A DNA stretch of 64,000 nucleotides. Source: Streptomyces roseifaciens. GTDB taxonomy: Bacteria; Actinomycetota; Actinomycetes; Streptomycetales; Streptomycetaceae. Location of the stretch: positions 1,098,530-1,162,529 of the forward strand of contig NZ_LNBE01000003.1 of assembly GCF_001445655.1 (NCBI RefSeq), read 5' to 3'. Both the position numbers and the translations under genes were made by a program. The notes under the pieces are model-generated. The model was not told the origin of the DNA and searched no databases. It worked only from the letters and a program-made list of their open reading frames with translations. Positions 1 through 11,000 of the stretch are shown here, piece by piece. Within the stretch, counting starts at the first letter, position 1, and every line of letters starts with the position of its first letter.

Positions 1-1976
1 ACGGCCTCGGCCGGACCACGTACACCGGACTGACCCGCGCCGACGCGGAGAAGTACCTGACTCCGCAGCCGGGCCGGGCCACCGCGGTCCGCGTCCGCGC
101 TGCCGCAGGCATCGACGGGCAGCAGCTCGTCGAGCGGCTGAAGCCCGTACTCCCCGCGGGAGTCGAGGCCGTCACCGGGCAGGAGTGGGCCGACGAGAAC
201 AGGGACGCCATCTCCGGCGGGTTCCTGTCGCTGTTCACGACCCTGCTGCTCGTGTTCGCCGGAATCGCCCTGTTGGTGGCCACCTTCAGCATCCACAACA
301 CCTTCGCCGTCGTCGTCGCCCAGCGCACGCGCGACAACGCCCTCCTGCGTGCGATCGGCGCCTCGCGCGGGCAGCTCCTCGCCGCCACCCTGGCCGAGGC
401 CGCCGCCGTGGGAGCCGCCGCCTCGGCAGCCGGGCTGTTGTGCGGCATCGGCATCGCCGCCGGGCTCCAGGCGCTCTTCCCGGCCGTCGGATTCCCGTTC
501 CCGCAGGGCGGCCTGGTGATCAGCGCGCTCTCCCTGCTGCTGCCGCCCGCCACCGGCCTGCTGGTCTGCCTCGGCTCGGCGCTGCTGCCCGCCGTACGGG
601 CAGGGCGCACGGCACCCCTGGCCGCGCTCCGCGAGGCGGCCGTCGACGACTCCGCGGCCTCCCGCGGCCGCGCGCTCGCCGGGGCGGGGCTGCTCCTCGC
701 CGGAGTCGCCCTGACCGCCACCGGTGCTGCGGGGACACCCTCCGTCCTGCTCACCGGGACCGGTGCCCTGCTCGTCCTCGCGGCGTTCGTGGCCCTCGGC
801 CCCGTCATCTCCTCCGTCGCGGTCCGCGCGCTGGGCGCTCCGCTCGTCCGGCTGCGCGGGCTCACCGGGTCGCTCGCGCGCCGCAATGCCCTGCGCAGTC
901 CCCGGCGCACCGCGGCCACGGCCATGGCCCTCGTACTGGGCGTCGCCGTCGTCACCCTCTTCACCGTCTTCGCCGCGTCGTTGAAGGCGACGACGGACCG
1001 GGCGGTCGGCCGCGCCTTCGCCGGGGACGTCGCCGTCAGCGTCCCGGCGCTGGGCGCGGGCGGCAGCGGGCTCAGCCCGCGGCTCGCGCCCGCCCTCGCC
1101 CGGCTGCCCGAGGTGAGCACCGCGCTGGGCCTGGGCAAGGGCGTCGCCGTCGTGGACGGGGGCGGCCGGCAGGTCACGGTCGCCGACCCCGCCGCCCTCA
1201 CCGCCGTGCTCGACCTCGGTCCGGTCGACGGAGCGCCGGGCGCCCTCGGCGCCGACGGTCTCGCGGTCTCGCGGGACGAGGCGGACAAGCGCGGCTGGAC
1301 GGTGGGCAGCACCGCCGAAGTCACCTTCGTCGACGGGCAGAAGCAGCGCTTCACCGTCCGGGCGGTCTACGGGGAGCGCAGCCTCGCCGGCGACTATGTC
1401 CTCTCCCGCGAGGCGTGGAGCCCGCACCGGGGCCAGGACGCCGACCGGGTCGTCGCCGTCGCGTTCAAGAAGGGCGTCCCCACCGCCGCCGGCAAGGCCG
1501 CCGTGGAGAAGGCGTCCGCCGCGTACGGCAATCCGGAGGTCCAGACCCGCGCGGAGTACGCGGCCTCCTCGGCGAAGAGCGTCGACACGATGCTCACCCT
1601 GGTCTACGCCCTGCTGGCCCTTGCGGTGGTCATCGCCCTGCTCGGCATCGCCAACACCCTGACCCTCGCGGTCCGCGAACGCACCCGCGAGCTGGGTCTG
1701 CTGCGGGCGGTGGGGCAGACCCGCGGGCAGCTGCGCGCGATGGTCCGCTGGGAGTCGGTCCTGGTCGCCGCGTTCGGCACGGCCGGCGGTCTGGTGCTCG
1801 GCGGCTTCCTCGGCTGGGCCCTCGTACGGGCCACGGGCACCGCCGCCTTCTCCGTGCCGGTGCCGCGCCTGGCGGTGGTCGCCCTGGTGGGGTCGGCCGC
1901 CGGCGCGCTGGCGGGGCTGCGGCCCGCCCGGCGGGCGGCGCGCCTGGACGTCCTGCGCGCCGTCGCGGCGGAGTGA
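1..1976 (+). CDS. FtsX-type ABC transporter permease, 5' end outside the window
   Basis: The frame is open from the first base, so the N-terminus lies left of the window. The visible part has a membrane triad near 225-620, another membrane pair near 670-800, a soluble extracellular loop near 980-1590, and a second FtsX-like triad near 1590-1960. A conserved cytoplasmic patch (RERTRELGLLRAVGQTRGQL) precedes the second block. This is the duplicated FtsX/MacB permease architecture. The partner ATPase is expected upstream of the window. The substrate cannot be read from the sequence. The gene ends in a TGA at 1974-1976 and the next gene is convergent. Confidence 0.9.
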   Translation, partial: GLGRTTYTGLTRADAEKYLTPQPGRATAVRVRAAAGIDGQQLVERLKPVLPAGVEAVTGQEWADENRDAISGGFLSLFTTLLLVFAGIALLVATFSIHNTFAVVVAQRTRDNALLRAIGASRGQLLAATLAEAAAVGAAASAAGLLCGIGIAAGLQALFPAVGFPFPQGGLVISALSLLLPPATGLLVCLGSALLPAVRAGRTAPLAALREAAVDDSAASRGRALAGAGLLLAGVALTATGAAGTPSVLLTGTGALLVLAAFVALGPVISSVAVRALGAPLVRLRGLTGSLARRNALRSPRRTAATAMALVLGVAVVTLFTVFAASLKATTDRAVGRAFAGDVAVSVPALGAGGSGLSPRLAPALARLPEVSTALGLGKGVAVVDGGGRQVTVADPAALTAVLDLGPVDGAPGALGADGLAVSRDEADKRGWTVGSTAEVTFVDGQKQRFTVRAVYGERSLAGDYVLSREAWSPHRGQDADRVVAVAFKKGVPTAAGKAAVEKASAAYGNPEVQTRAEYAASSAKSVDTMLTLVYALLALAVVIALLGIANTLTLAVRERTRELGLLRAVGQTRGQLRAMVRWESVLVAAFGTAGGLVLGGFLGWALVRATGTAAFSVPVPRLAVVALVGSAAGALAGLRPARRAARLDVLRAVAAE

Positions 1977-2014
1977 GCACCGCGCACCCGCCCGGGGTGG
2001 GGACCCCCGTCCGG

Positions 2015-2581
2015 TCAGCCGGGAACGGCGGAGCGGACGGGGGAGCGGTCGAGCACCGCGGCCGGCCTGCGGGCGGCGGCGGGCTCGTCGAACGCGGGCT
2101 CCTCCAGCGGCGGGAGGGCCGGGACGGGCTGTTCGAACGTGACCGTCGTCCGGTCGTCGCGGGTCTGCCGGCCGCCGGCGGCCGGCTCGGGGACGGGCAG
2201 CGAGAACCAGACGACCTTGCCGCCGTCGTGGCGCTCCTGCACGCCCCAGCTGTCGCTGACGGCCGCGATCAGGGCGAGACCGCGGCCGTGGGTGCTGCCG
2301 GCGTCCGGGTCCGCGACGCGGGGCAGCCGCGGGTCGTGGTCGCGGACCGAGACGGTGAGCCGGTCCAGTACGAGGTCGATCTCGACCGTGCAGCGTTTGT
2401 CCGGTTCGGCATGCTGGTGCACGTTGGTCAGGAGTTCGGTGACACAGAGCGCCGCGGGGTCGATGAGCGGATCGAGATTCCAGTACCGCAGTTGCGCAGA
2501 TACGATTCTGCGGACCTGGCCGATCCGCGGCGGAAGAGCCTGGAGCTCTACGGTGCAGTGCTTGTTCGGTCGGCTGATCAC
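2015..2581 (-). CDS. RsbW-like ATP-binding protein (HATPase_c_2)
   Basis: This 188-residue protein is of the anti-sigma-factor kinase type. The N box (ELLTNVHQHA), a G1-like patch (DHDPRLP) and a G2 glycine motif (HGRGLALI) are present in the correct order, and the core fits the first 130 residues. The C-terminal 55 residues are a proline/alanine-rich tail without a recognised domain. The start is a GTG at 2581. Streptomyces carry dozens of such kinases and the partner sigma or anti-anti-sigma factor is not adjacent, so no specific regulon can be given. Confidence 0.85.
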   Translation of the reverse strand: MISRPNKHCTVELQALPPRIGQVRRIVSAQLRYWNLDPLIDPAALCVTELLTNVHQHAEPDKRCTVEIDLVLDRLTVSVRDHDPRLPRVADPDAGSTHGRGLALIAAVSDSWGVQERHDGGKVVWFSLPVPEPAAGGRQTRDDRTTVTFEQPVPALPPLEEPAFDEPAAARRPAAVLDRSPVRSAVPG

Positions 2582-2778
2582 GGCTGCGACTCCCTGGAAG
2601 AAGTAGGGCTAGCCTGATGCAGAAGGGCGTTCTGGCACGCGCTGGGGCCGGGCCGGCGGAGACGGCTGCCGAGCCGGGCGGCGGCTGATGTCCAGAGCGT
2701 AGCCACCGGTGAACCCTCAGTGATGCTGGTACGAATCAAGGGTCGACTCCCACAGCCGGAAGCGCAACTTCTGCACCC

Positions 2779-3111
2779 TCAGCCCCTGGCGTCACCATGG
2801 CGTCCGGAGCGGACGGCCTCCAGAAACCGCCGGACGGCGGCCTCCCCCGACGCCTCCTCCGGCGCGTCCTCCAGCCGGCCCAGGGTGAGCAGGTAGCGCG
2901 TGCCGTTCACGGTCGCCCGGGCGCGGTCCCGGCCGGAGAACCACGGCTTGCTCGCGTGGACCGACCCCAGGGGGGCGCTGTCGATCTCCCGGCCGTAGCT
3001 GGTGAGCAGCTCCAGCCTGCCGTCCTTGATCTTGACCTGGCCCGCCCGGGTGAGCGAGCGAAGGGATCGCTCGATCCGCACCCCGGTCGCAGTGAACTCA
3101 GGCTCCGCCAC
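2779..3111 (-). CDS. Conserved-looking hypothetical protein, 110 aa
   Basis: A GTG start at 3111 is preceded by a GGGAGG ribosome-binding site at about 8 bases. The protein is small, soluble and charged, with a central beta-rich stretch (VKIKDGRLELLTSYGREI) and no signal peptide or membrane segment. I recognise no family. It lies between the RsbW-like gene and the PLP-enzyme gene, the latter transcribed divergently from it. Confidence 0.65.
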   Translation of the reverse strand: MAEPEFTATGVRIERSLRSLTRAGQVKIKDGRLELLTSYGREIDSAPLGSVHASKPWFSGRDRARATVNGTRYLLTLGRLEDAPEEASGEAAVRRFLEAVRSGRHGDARG

Positions 3112-3243
3112 GCCAACCGCCTCCCCGGCCGATTCGTGTGCTCGTGCGCAGTCTGCCTGTGAGGCGGCTCACGCACCAGTGCCCATTTATGATCGAAAGG
3201 TCCGAGTGCTCCGCATGGGCCCGGATGGAACGGGAGGAGCGGC

Positions 3244-4419
3244 GTGAACGGCACCGTGGACCCGGGGGATGCGGACGGGGCGGCCCTCGGCCGGGGCCCG
3301 GCCGCCTCCGCAGCAGGCCCCGCCCCCACCCTCGACGTCGACCGCACCGACCCGGCCTACCGCGCCTGGCTCGCCGAAGCGGTCCGCAAGGTCCAGGCCG
3401 ACGCGAACCGTTCGGCCGACACCCACCTGCTGCGCTTCCCCCTGCCCGAGGAGTGGGGCATCGACCTCTACCTCAAGGACGAGTCCACCCACCCCACCGG
3501 AAGCCTCAAGCACCGCCTCGCCCGCTCGCTCTTCCTGCACGGGCTCTGCAACGGCTGGATCCGCCCCGAAGCCCCCGTCGTCGAGGCGTCCAGCGGCTCC
3601 TCCGCGGTCTCCGAAGCCTATTTCGCGAGCCTGATCGGCGTGCCGTTCGTGGCCGTCATGCCCCGCACCACCAGCCGGGAGAAGGCCCGGCTCATCGAGT
3701 TCCACGGCGGCCGGTGCCACTTCGTGGACGACCCCCGCAAGATGTACGCGGAAGCCGCCCTGCTCGCCGAGCGCTCCGGCGGCCACTACATGGACCAGTT
3801 CACCTACGCCGAACGGGCCACCGACTGGCGCGGCAACAACAACATCGCGGAATCGGTCTACAGCCAGCTGCGCAGCGAACGCCACCCCGTGCCCGCCTGG
3901 ATCGTTGCCACCGCGGGCACCGGCGGCACCTCCGCGACCATCGCCCGCTACGTGCGCTACATGCAGTACGACACCCGCATCTGCGTCGCCGACCCCGAGT
4001 ACTCCTGCTTCTTCGAGGGCTGGAAGAACCACGACCCCGCGGTGACCGGCGAGCGCGGCTCGCGGATCGAGGGCATCGGCCGGCCGCGCATGGAACCCAG
4101 CTTCATGCCGGGCGTGATCGACCGGATGATGAAGGTGCCGGACGCCGCGAGCATCGCCGCCGTCCGCGCCCTGGAGCAGGCCATTGGCCGCAGGGCGGGC
4201 GGCTCCACCGGCACGGGGCTGTGGAGCTCCCTCAAGATCGTCGCCGAGATGGCCGGCAACGGCGCCAAGGGCAGCATCGTCACCCTCCTCTGCGACCCGG
4301 GAGAGCGCTACCTCGACACGTACTACTCCGACGCCTGGCTCGCCGAACAGGGCCTGGACATCGGGCCGTACGCCGCAGCCATCACCACGTTCCTGGCCAC
4401 GGGGCGCTGGCCGGACTGA
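3244..4419 (+). CDS. PLP-dependent cysteine synthase family protein
   Basis: This 391-residue protein belongs to fold type II of PLP enzymes. The cofactor lysine lies in [13 protein letters not shown], the substrate loop is [14 protein letters not shown], and the phosphate-binding glycine loop is [14 protein letters not shown]. The GTG start at 3244 has a strong GGGAGGAG site. The protein is longer than CysK/CysM (about 310 residues), with an N-terminal extension and C-terminal additions. It probably belongs to a conserved actinomycete subfamily whose substrate is not fixed by motif alone. No sulfur-assimilation genes flank it. Confidence 0.85.
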   Translation: MNGTVDPGDADGAALGRGPAASAAGPAPTLDVDRTDPAYRAWLAEAVRKVQADANRSADTHLLRFPLPEEWGIDLYLKDESTHPTGSLKHRLARSLFLHGLCNGWIRPEAPVVEASSGSSAVSEAYFASLIGVPFVAVMPRTTSREKARLIEFHGGRCHFVDDPRKMYAEAALLAERSGGHYMDQFTYAERATDWRGNNNIAESVYSQLRSERHPVPAWIVATAGTGGTSATIARYVRYMQYDTRICVADPEYSCFFEGWKNHDPAVTGERGSRIEGIGRPRMEPSFMPGVIDRMMKVPDAASIAAVRALEQAIGRRAGGSTGTGLWSSLKIVAEMAGNGAKGSIVTLLCDPGERYLDTYYSDAWLAEQGLDIGPYAAAITTFLATGRWPD

Positions 4420-4508
4420 CACCCCCGGCCCGGCGCGCCACTCGCCCGGCGCACCGCCACCCGCCGCGCCCGCCGCCCGTGCCCGCCGCCCGCGCCGGGC
4501 ACCCGCCG

Positions 4509-5003
4509 TCAGCGCGTGCCGCCCCGCATCGCCGCCAGGCGCCGGTCGAGCGTCAGCAGCGCGTCACGGAAGGCGTGCCTGAGCCCCGGCCGCCCCAGCG
4601 CCACCAGCAGCCGCACCGCAGCGGGAGCGTCCAGCGCGACCGTCCACCGGACCACCGTGCCCGTCCCCGAGGGCAGCAGCTGCCACTCCTCCAGCATCGC
4701 CCGCACCCCGGGCACGTTCGTCACGTCGATGCGGTACGCGTACCGGTGCGAGGGCTCGGCCGCCATCACCGTCTCCATGAGGCGCACCCCGCCCAGCAGG
4801 TGCACCTCCCGGCCCTCGCACCCGGCCCTCTGCACGGGCCGCGCCAGCGTCACCGCTCGGAACCAGCGCGTCCAGCCCGGAACGTCCAGCGCCAGTGCCC
4901 GGAAGACCTCCTCCGGCGCGGCCGCCGTACGGGAGGCCAGAACCACCCGCAACGGTGCGTTCGCGACGAAGTCCAGCCCCACCGGGCGCAGTCGGTACAC
5001 CAT
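4509..5003 (-). CDS. SRPBCC (START-like) family protein
   Basis: About 164 residues with the alternating strand pattern and hydrophobic cavity residues of polyketide cyclase/dehydrase-like SRPBCC proteins: V-REV-type strands, a PEEVFRALALDVPGWTRWFR helix-turn, and a long C-terminal amphipathic helix. The ATG at 5003 is preferred because GGGGG lies about 8 bases upstream; a TTG at 5018 is an alternative. It is probably a small-molecule or lipid-binding protein. It is flanked by a convergent PLP enzyme and a codirectional DeoR regulator and shows no pathway link. Confidence 0.75.
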   Translation of the reverse strand: MVYRLRPVGLDFVANAPLRVVLASRTAAAPEEVFRALALDVPGWTRWFRAVTLARPVQRAGCEGREVHLLGGVRLMETVMAAEPSHRYAYRIDVTNVPGVRAMLEEWQLLPSGTGTVVRWTVALDAPAAVRLLVALGRPGLRHAFRDALLTLDRRLAAMRGGTR

Positions 5004-5048
5004 CGAGAGAACCCCCAAAGGGTCGGCGGCCTGCCGGGTGCCGATACC

Positions 5049-5909
5049 TTAGCCCCGCACGCCGTCGCATGTGGTGGAGTCACCGGAAGCATCCGCCACC
5101 ACGAGCTCCGGCAGCCTCTCGGCGATCTCCCGCCGCACCGCCTCCGGCAGCCCCGCATCCGTGACGAGCGCGTCCACCTCGTCCAGCAGGGCGAACGAAC
5201 TGAGCCCCACGGTCCCCCACTTGGTGTGATCGGCGAGGACCACGACGCGCCGCGCCGACCGCACGAAGTGCCGGTTGGTCTCCGCCTCCGCCAGGTTCGG
5301 CGTCGACAGGCCCGCCTCCGCGGAGATGCCGTGCACCCCGATGAACAGCACGTCGAAGTGCAGCGAACGGATCGCCGCGTCCGCGACGGGCCCCACCAGC
5401 GTGTCCGAAGGCGTACGCACCCCGCCCGTCAGCACCACCGTCGCCGCCCCCGGCCGGGCCGACGGGCCCGCCGCCGTCACCGGCCGCTGCGCGCTGTGGA
5501 AGACATCGGCCGCCCGCACCGAATTCGTCACCACCGTCAGATCCGGTACGTCCACCAGCCGTTGGGCCAACGCGAACACCGTCGTCCCGCCCGCCAGGGC
5601 TATCGCACCGCCCGGCGGGGCCATCCGCGCCGCCGCCCGCGCGATGTCCTCCTTGGCGGCCAGCTCCAGCGCCGACTTCGCCTCGAACCCGGGCTCGTGC
5701 GTCGTCGCCTCCGCGACCGGCACCGCACCGCCGTGCACCTTCTCCACCACGCCCAGCCGGGCCAGCGCGTCGAGGTCCCGACGGACCGTCATGTCCGAGA
5801 CATTGAGCCTCCGCGTCAGTTCGTTGACCCGCACCCCACCGCGCCTCCTGACCTCGTCGAGGATCAGCGCACGCCGCTGCTCCGCCAGGAGATTCTGGTT
5901 GTCGCTCAC
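5049..5909 (-). CDS. DeoR/GlpR-family transcriptional regulator
   Basis: 286 residues. The N-terminal DeoR winged helix is complete (RRRGGVRVNELTRRLNVSD, then MTVRRDLDALARLGVVEKVH, about residues 20-62). It is followed by the sugar-phosphate-sensing domain, with GGTTVFALA, NSVRAADV and the late VLADHTKWG motif of the family. The GTG start at 5909 has GGAAAGG upstream. These repressors usually bind a phosphorylated sugar. No sugar-metabolism operon is adjacent, so the ligand is unknown. Confidence 0.9.
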   Translation of the reverse strand: MSDNQNLLAEQRRALILDEVRRRGGVRVNELTRRLNVSDMTVRRDLDALARLGVVEKVHGGAVPVAEATTHEPGFEAKSALELAAKEDIARAAARMAPPGGAIALAGGTTVFALAQRLVDVPDLTVVTNSVRAADVFHSAQRPVTAAGPSARPGAATVVLTGGVRTPSDTLVGPVADAAIRSLHFDVLFIGVHGISAEAGLSTPNLAEAETNRHFVRSARRVVVLADHTKWGTVGLSSFALLDEVDALVTDAGLPEAVRREIAERLPELVVADASGDSTTCDGVRG

Positions 5910-6095
5910 CCGGCCCGTCCTTTCCGGTCAGCCGCCGGCAGTCGTGCGCGCTCATCCTCCCACGCGAGCCGCTCAGGCGATCGTCTCCGTTCGGCCGGAT
6001 CACGATTGGGCCTCGCCCACCGGCTGCGGCCGATTGTCAGTGCCCACCGGCACCATGCTGGTGGAGGGAGAACCACACCGGGATCGGGGGACGCG

Positions 6096-8495
6096 GTGGC
6101 ACCGGAGGAACGACCGCAGAGGCAAGGTACGGAAGCGCCCGGGCAGGAGCAGGAGGAAGCCTCAGCAGCGAAGGCCCCGCCGGCGAACGCACCGGGGCTC
6201 GCCCTGGAGTTGCTCGTGCACGGCGTCGGTGGCGCCACGCCGCAGGCCATGCTGGGCGATCCGCGCACCGAGCGCGTCACGGGGGACGGCATCGCCGGCA
6301 TCCACCGCCGCGTCGCCGACCTCGACGCGGAGACCCGCCCCGGCGACCACCGCGGCGAACCGGTCCGGGAGGCCTACGTCTGGTCCAACCTCACCTCCGG
6401 CGACGGCTCCCGCGCCCTGTGGCTGATGCTCCTGCCCTTCATGGTCATCAACCTCGCCCACTGGATGCGCCCCACCTCCGAGGGCCGCCCCCGCACCGTC
6501 CGGGCCTACGGCCTGCTGGTGCGGCTCGTCGCCCTCACCCTCACCGTGCTGCTCACCGCCGCGGCCTGCGAGGTGGCCCTCGACCTGACGGCGTGGCAGT
6601 GCGCGGGCACGCACGCGTGCTCCTCGGGCAAGGCCTGGCTCGGCTTCATGTCGGCCGACCGGCACGGCTGGTGGAGCCCGCCCGGCCGCAGGCTCGCCCT
6701 CGCCGCCGCCGTGCCCACGGCCCTGACCGGCCTGCTCTGGCTCCTCTCCCGCCGCACCTGGAGCGCCTACGAAGCCCAGGTCCCCGCCCGCGCCGGCTCC
6801 GACGAGGACACCCGCACGGCCGGCGGCCGCCCCGCCCTGTGCCTGCCCGGCTTCTGGTACGGGCGGCGCATCGTCGCCCGCCTGCGCGCCGCCCACACGG
6901 CCGCCGCCCTGCTCACCGTCGCCGCCTTCCTCGCCCAGGCCGCCTCCCGCCACGACCGCGCACCCGGCGGCAGCGCCGTGCTCGACGCCCTGGGCTGGGC
7001 CCTCATCGCAGTCCTGGCCGCTGCCGCCGTGTTCGTCGTCCACGCGGTCTGCCGCCGGGGCCGCAGCGAGGGCGCCCCCGACGACACCCTCGACCGGTTC
7101 ACCGTCGCCGCCCTGCCCTTCACCGCGCTCGGCCTGCTCCTCCTCGCCGCCGCCTACGCCGCCTGGGACCGGCCCGGCTGGCAGTCCCGCGGCATGCTCC
7201 CCGGCGACCGCGTCTTCGGCCTGATCGCCCTCGGCCAGGGCGCCCTCGTCCTCCTCCTCGCCCTCGCCGCCCGCCGCCTGCACCGCGCCGCCCCCGCCGA
7301 ACGGACGCCCCTCGGAGGGCTCGCGGGCCCCGCCGTCGCCACCCTCGCCTGCGCACTCGGCGGCGTCATGACCGCAGGCGTCGCCCAGCGCGTCGCCGAC
7401 TGGCTCGACGGCCCGGCCACCCCCGGCATGGGCGACGGCCCGATCGGCGGACCACCGGCCCTGCTCACCTGGCAGGCGTCCGTCATCCCGCCGCTCCTCG
7501 CGGTCCTGTTCCTGCTGCTCCTCGTCCTCGTGGTGCGCACCGTGCGCCTGCGCGAGCGCCTGTGCCGCACGGTCCCGGACGGCTATCCCGGCGAGGGCCA
7601 CGACCGGGCGCGCACCCGCGCCATCGCCGGCACCGTCGCCCGCGCCGGCCTCACCGACGCCACCCCCTGGGTCCTCGGCACGGTCGCCCTGCTCACTCTC
7701 CTCCTGGGCGGCGGTGCGGTCGCCGGAGCCTGGAGCACCCACGACGTGCCGGGGCGGGCCGCCGCCGGCACCACCCGCATCGTCGAGGACGTCGCGCAGA
7801 CCGCCCAGGCGCTCGGATCCTGGTGCGTCGGCCTCGGCTTCGTCCTGCTGATCGCCTGGGGCCGCCGCGCCTACCGCGACCCCGCCGCCCGCCGCACCGT
7901 CGGCATCCTCTGGGACGTCGGCACCTTCTGGCCGCGCGCCGCCCACCCCTTCGCCCCGCCCTGCTACGCGGAACGCGCCGTGCCGGACCTCACCTGGCGG
8001 ATGCGGACCTGGACCGAGCGCACCGGCGGCAGGCTCGTCATCTCCGGCCACTCCCAGGGCAGCGTCCTCGCCGCGGCCGCCGTCTGGCAGCTGCCCGCCG
8101 CCACCCGCGGCCGGGTCGCGCTGCTCACCTACGGATCGCCCCTGGAGCGGCTCTACGGACGGTGGTTCCCGGCCTACTTCGGGCCCGTGAAGCTCGCCGC
8201 GCTGCACGACGACATCCACTGCTGGTGCAATCTGTGGCGGCTCACGGATCCCATCGGAGGCCCCGTCCGCCTGCCCGGCGAGGTGCCCGCCGCCACCGCC
8301 GTGGACCGCGGCCCCCTCAAGGACCCCCTCGCCTACGGCCGTACGGCCGAGCACCCGCTGCCCGCGGCCATCCTCGGCCACTCCCACTACCAGTCCGACC
8401 CCGAGTTCGCCCGGACCCGCGCGGCCCTGCTGGCCCGCCTCGCCGCCTGGATACCGGTGCCCCGTCAGGGCAGCGCGGGCAGATCCTCGGCGTAG
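6096..8495 (+). CDS. Multi-pass membrane protein with a C-terminal serine-hydrolase (lipase-like) domain
   Basis: About 799 residues from a GTG at 6096, with GGGGGA just upstream. Earlier in-frame starts would run through the DeoR gene antisense and are rejected. After a short Glu/Gln-rich head, a conserved-looking [10 protein letters not shown] patch precedes roughly ten hydrophobic segments between about 6420 and 7870. The C-terminal third carries a nucleophile elbow, [11 protein letters not shown] (GxSxG), with a downstream histidine ([10 protein letters not shown]). The family reads as a membrane-anchored alpha/beta hydrolase; the substrate is unknown. Its last 31 bases overlap the end of the convergent beta-helix gene. 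Confidence 0.75.
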   Translation: MAPEERPQRQGTEAPGQEQEEASAAKAPPANAPGLALELLVHGVGGATPQAMLGDPRTERVTGDGIAGIHRRVADLDAETRPGDHRGEPVREAYVWSNLTSGDGSRALWLMLLPFMVINLAHWMRPTSEGRPRTVRAYGLLVRLVALTLTVLLTAAACEVALDLTAWQCAGTHACSSGKAWLGFMSADRHGWWSPPGRRLALAAAVPTALTGLLWLLSRRTWSAYEAQVPARAGSDEDTRTAGGRPALCLPGFWYGRRIVARLRAAHTAAALLTVAAFLAQAASRHDRAPGGSAVLDALGWALIAVLAAAAVFVVHAVCRRGRSEGAPDDTLDRFTVAALPFTALGLLLLAAAYAAWDRPGWQSRGMLPGDRVFGLIALGQGALVLLLALAARRLHRAAPAERTPLGGLAGPAVATLACALGGVMTAGVAQRVADWLDGPATPGMGDGPIGGPPALLTWQASVIPPLLAVLFLLLLVLVVRTVRLRERLCRTVPDGYPGEGHDRARTRAIAGTVARAGLTDATPWVLGTVALLTLLLGGGAVAGAWSTHDVPGRAAAGTTRIVEDVAQTAQALGSWCVGLGFVLLIAWGRRAYRDPAARRTVGILWDVGTFWPRAAHPFAPPCYAERAVPDLTWRMRTWTERTGGRLVISGHSQGSVLAAAAVWQLPAATRGRVALLTYGSPLERLYGRWFPAYFGPVKLAALHDDIHCWCNLWRLTDPIGGPVRLPGEVPAATAVDRGPLKDPLAYGRTAEHPLPAAILGHSHYQSDPEFARTRAALLARLAAWIPVPRQGSAGRSSA

Positions 8496-10894
8496 AGCAG
8501 GGTGAGGTCGTCGGTGCTCGGGTCGGTCAGCTGCGCCACCCGGCCCGCGTGCCGCTCGACCATCGCCTCGAACGTCTGCCGGGCCGTACGGCCGTTGCCG
8601 AACGCCGGCCCCCTGGGGATGTCCGTGAAGTACTGCAGCAGCGCCTCGGACGCCCCGGCCCCGATCCGGTACTCGTGCTCGTCCGCCTGTTGCTGCACGA
8701 TGCGCAGCAGCTCCTCCGGCGCGTAGTCGTCGAAGGTGATGGTGCGTGAGAAGCGCGAGGCCACTCCGGGGTTGACCGTCAGGAAGCGGTCCATCTCGTC
8801 GGTGTAGCCGGCGACGATCACCACGACCTCGTCCCGGTGGTCCTCCATCAGCTTCACCAGCGTGTCGATGGCCTCCCGGCCGAAGTCCCGCCCCGAGTCC
8901 TCGGGGGCGAGCGCGTACGCCTCGTCGATGAACAGCACGCCCCCGCGGGCCCGGTCGAACGCCTCCTGGGTACGGATGGCCGTCGAGCCGATGTGCTCGC
9001 CCACCAGGTCCACGCGGGAGACCTCCACCAGGTGGCCGCGCTCCAGCACCCCGAGCGAGGCGAGGATCTCGCCGTAGAGGCGGGCCACCGTCGTCTTGCC
9101 CGTGCCGGGAGAGCCCGTGAAGACCAGGTGCCGGCGCACCGAGGCGGCCTTCAGCCCGGCCAGCTGCCGGCGCCGCCCGACCTCGATCATGTCCGTGAGG
9201 GCGCGGACCTCCTTCTTGACGCTCTCCAGGCCCACCAGGGCGTCCAGTTCGCGCAGCACCGTCGCCGAGGCCCGCGCGCCCTCCGGGACGGCCGCGGGAC
9301 GCACCTCCTCGGCCGAGCGCTGCACCGGCACGGCCACCGGAAGCACCGTCGCCCGCGGAACGGCCGTCACGACTGATCTCCCGCCGCCCGCCGGCCCGCA
9401 GGGCACCGCAGCGACCGCCGCGGACGTCACCGCCTCGTCGCTCGTACAGCCTTCGCTGACCGGGCCGGCCTCCGCGAACTCGAAACCCGCGCGCTCGCAG
9501 CGCTCCGTGCGGCAGCGGGTGAGGGTCGACCGGCAGCCGTCGATGACGTGGAAGCCGTAGCCGCCGCTGCCCGTCACCCGGCACTCGTGGAACGTGCCCC
9601 GGCCCCCGGCCGAGACGTAGAAGCCCGCCTCCACGGGCGAACTCACGGTGCACTGCTCGACGCTGGGGTCGGCCCCCTTGGTGACGATGACGCCGGTCGC
9701 CGCGGCGTCGATGGTGCAGCCGGCCATGGAGCCGCCGCTGCCGTGGTCGCGGAACCACGCGCCCGTGCCCACTTCGCGGATCCGGCAGCCCGCGAGCCGG
9801 GCCGTCGCCCCGTCGCTCACCGACACGGCCGTGTTGCGGACCTGCAAGAGGTCGCTGTCTACCACGTCCACGTGCGAGCCGCGGTCCAGGACGAACAGGG
9901 CGTCCGGCACGTCGTGCACCCGGCAGGAGCCGAGGGAGACCGTCGCCCCGTCGCTGATCCACACCGCCGGATAGTCGCCCTTGCTGTCGTGGATCTCGCA
10001 CAGGTCGGCGTCCACGCGCGTGCCCGGGTCCCACACGGACAGGCCGTTGCGCCCGAACCGGCGCACCGCCGAGCGCGTCATCGACAGCACCGAACGGGAC
10101 CTGAGGTCCACCCCGTTCTCCGGCACGTCGTGGATGTCGCAGTCGACCAGCGAGAGCACGGCGTCCGTGTCCAGCCTCACCCCGTCGCCGTTCGTGCGGT
10201 GCACGCGGCAGTCCGTCAGCCGGCCGGCCGCCCGGGAGGCCACCTGCACCCCGGCCCCGCGCACCTCGTACACCTCGCAGCCGACCGCCTCCAGCGAACT
10301 GCCCTCGCCCGTGAGCGACAGCCCCTCGCCCGAGGCGTGGTGCACCCGGCAGCGCTCCAGGCGCGGATGCGCCCCGCCGTGCACCGCGAACCCCGCCTGC
10401 CCGGCGGCCACCACCTCGCAGTCCTCGAAGACGCCGCCCGAGCCGTCCACCACGCTGATGCCGACGCCGCCGGGGTTGTCGACGGTGCAGTGGCGCACGG
10501 TGGGCCGGGAGCCGCCGCGCACCTCGATGCCCACCGCCGAGCGCGCCACGATCCGCAGGCCGGCCAGCTCCGGCGCCCCGTCCTCGACGACGAGCGCGGG
10601 GGCCGCGGCGTCGTGCCCCTCGATGTGCAGGTCCTGCAGCGCCGCGGACGCCCGTACGGTCAGGGCCACTCCGTCGGCGGGCGCGATGCGCACGCTGCCG
10701 CGCGAGCCCTCCGCGCCGCGCAGCGTCACCGCGCGGTTGACGACCAGGTTCTCCCGGTAGGTGCCGGGGGCGACGGACAGCACGTCCCCGTCCACCGCCG
10801 CTTCCAGGGCCGAGGCGAGGGAGTCGTACTCGCCCGTGCGCCGCCGCCAACGCGACGTGCCGGTATGCGTCACCTGGACGGAGCCCTCTGCCAT
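8465..10894 (-). CDS. Right-handed beta-helix and AAA+ (CbxX/CfqX-type) ATPase fusion
   Basis: About 809 residues from the ATG at 10894. Residues about 20-480 are a long run of imperfect repeats of roughly 23 residues (for example [20 protein letters not shown]) with the CxVxxxxxxGVxV pattern of pectate-lyase-type parallel beta-helices. A linker leads to an AAA+ module near residue 560 onward: Walker [13 protein letters not shown], Walker [13 protein letters not shown], and an arginine-containing [12 protein letters not shown] sensor region. This matches the ATPase family associated with type VII secretion (EccA) and CbxX. The beta-helix probably binds a ligand or partner. No other ESX genes are in view. 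Confidence 0.85.
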   Translation of the reverse strand: MAEGSVQVTHTGTSRWRRRTGEYDSLASALEAAVDGDVLSVAPGTYRENLVVNRAVTLRGAEGSRGSVRIAPADGVALTVRASAALQDLHIEGHDAAAPALVVEDGAPELAGLRIVARSAVGIEVRGGSRPTVRHCTVDNPGGVGISVVDGSGGVFEDCEVVAAGQAGFAVHGGAHPRLERCRVHHASGEGLSLTGEGSSLEAVGCEVYEVRGAGVQVASRAAGRLTDCRVHRTNGDGVRLDTDAVLSLVDCDIHDVPENGVDLRSRSVLSMTRSAVRRFGRNGLSVWDPGTRVDADLCEIHDSKGDYPAVWISDGATVSLGSCRVHDVPDALFVLDRGSHVDVVDSDLLQVRNTAVSVSDGATARLAGCRIREVGTGAWFRDHGSGGSMAGCTIDAAATGVIVTKGADPSVEQCTVSSPVEAGFYVSAGGRGTFHECRVTGSGGYGFHVIDGCRSTLTRCRTERCERAGFEFAEAGPVSEGCTSDEAVTSAAVAAVPCGPAGGGRSVVTAVPRATVLPVAVPVQRSAEEVRPAAVPEGARASATVLRELDALVGLESVKKEVRALTDMIEVGRRRQLAGLKAASVRRHLVFTGSPGTGKTTVARLYGEILASLGVLERGHLVEVSRVDLVGEHIGSTAIRTQEAFDRARGGVLFIDEAYALAPEDSGRDFGREAIDTLVKLMEDHRDEVVVIVAGYTDEMDRFLTVNPGVASRFSRTITFDDYAPEELLRIVQQQADEHEYRIGAGASEALLQYFTDIPRGPAFGNGRTARQTFEAMVERHAGRVAQLTDPSTDDLTLLYAEDLPALP

Positions 10895-11000
10895 GGTGCT
10901 GCTGTGCCCCCACCTCGTGCGTGCGTTCACCCGGGGCCGGCCGGTAGCGCGCCGGTCACCGTAGCCACCGTAGCGCGCGCGGGCCCCGGGAGTTGACCGG

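Noticed and set aside
3138..8495. A 1785-codon open frame on the plus strand
   Set aside because: Only its last 800 codons (from the GTG at 6096) read as protein with membrane helices and a GxSxG motif. The rest is arginine/proline-rich sequence in the shadow of the PLP, SRPBCC and DeoR genes.
6162..10913. A 1583-codon open frame on the minus strand
   Set aside because: It runs through the membrane-hydrolase gene antisense and the beta-helix gene out of frame. Composition is Gly/Ala/Arg-rich without motifs, a GC-rich shadow.
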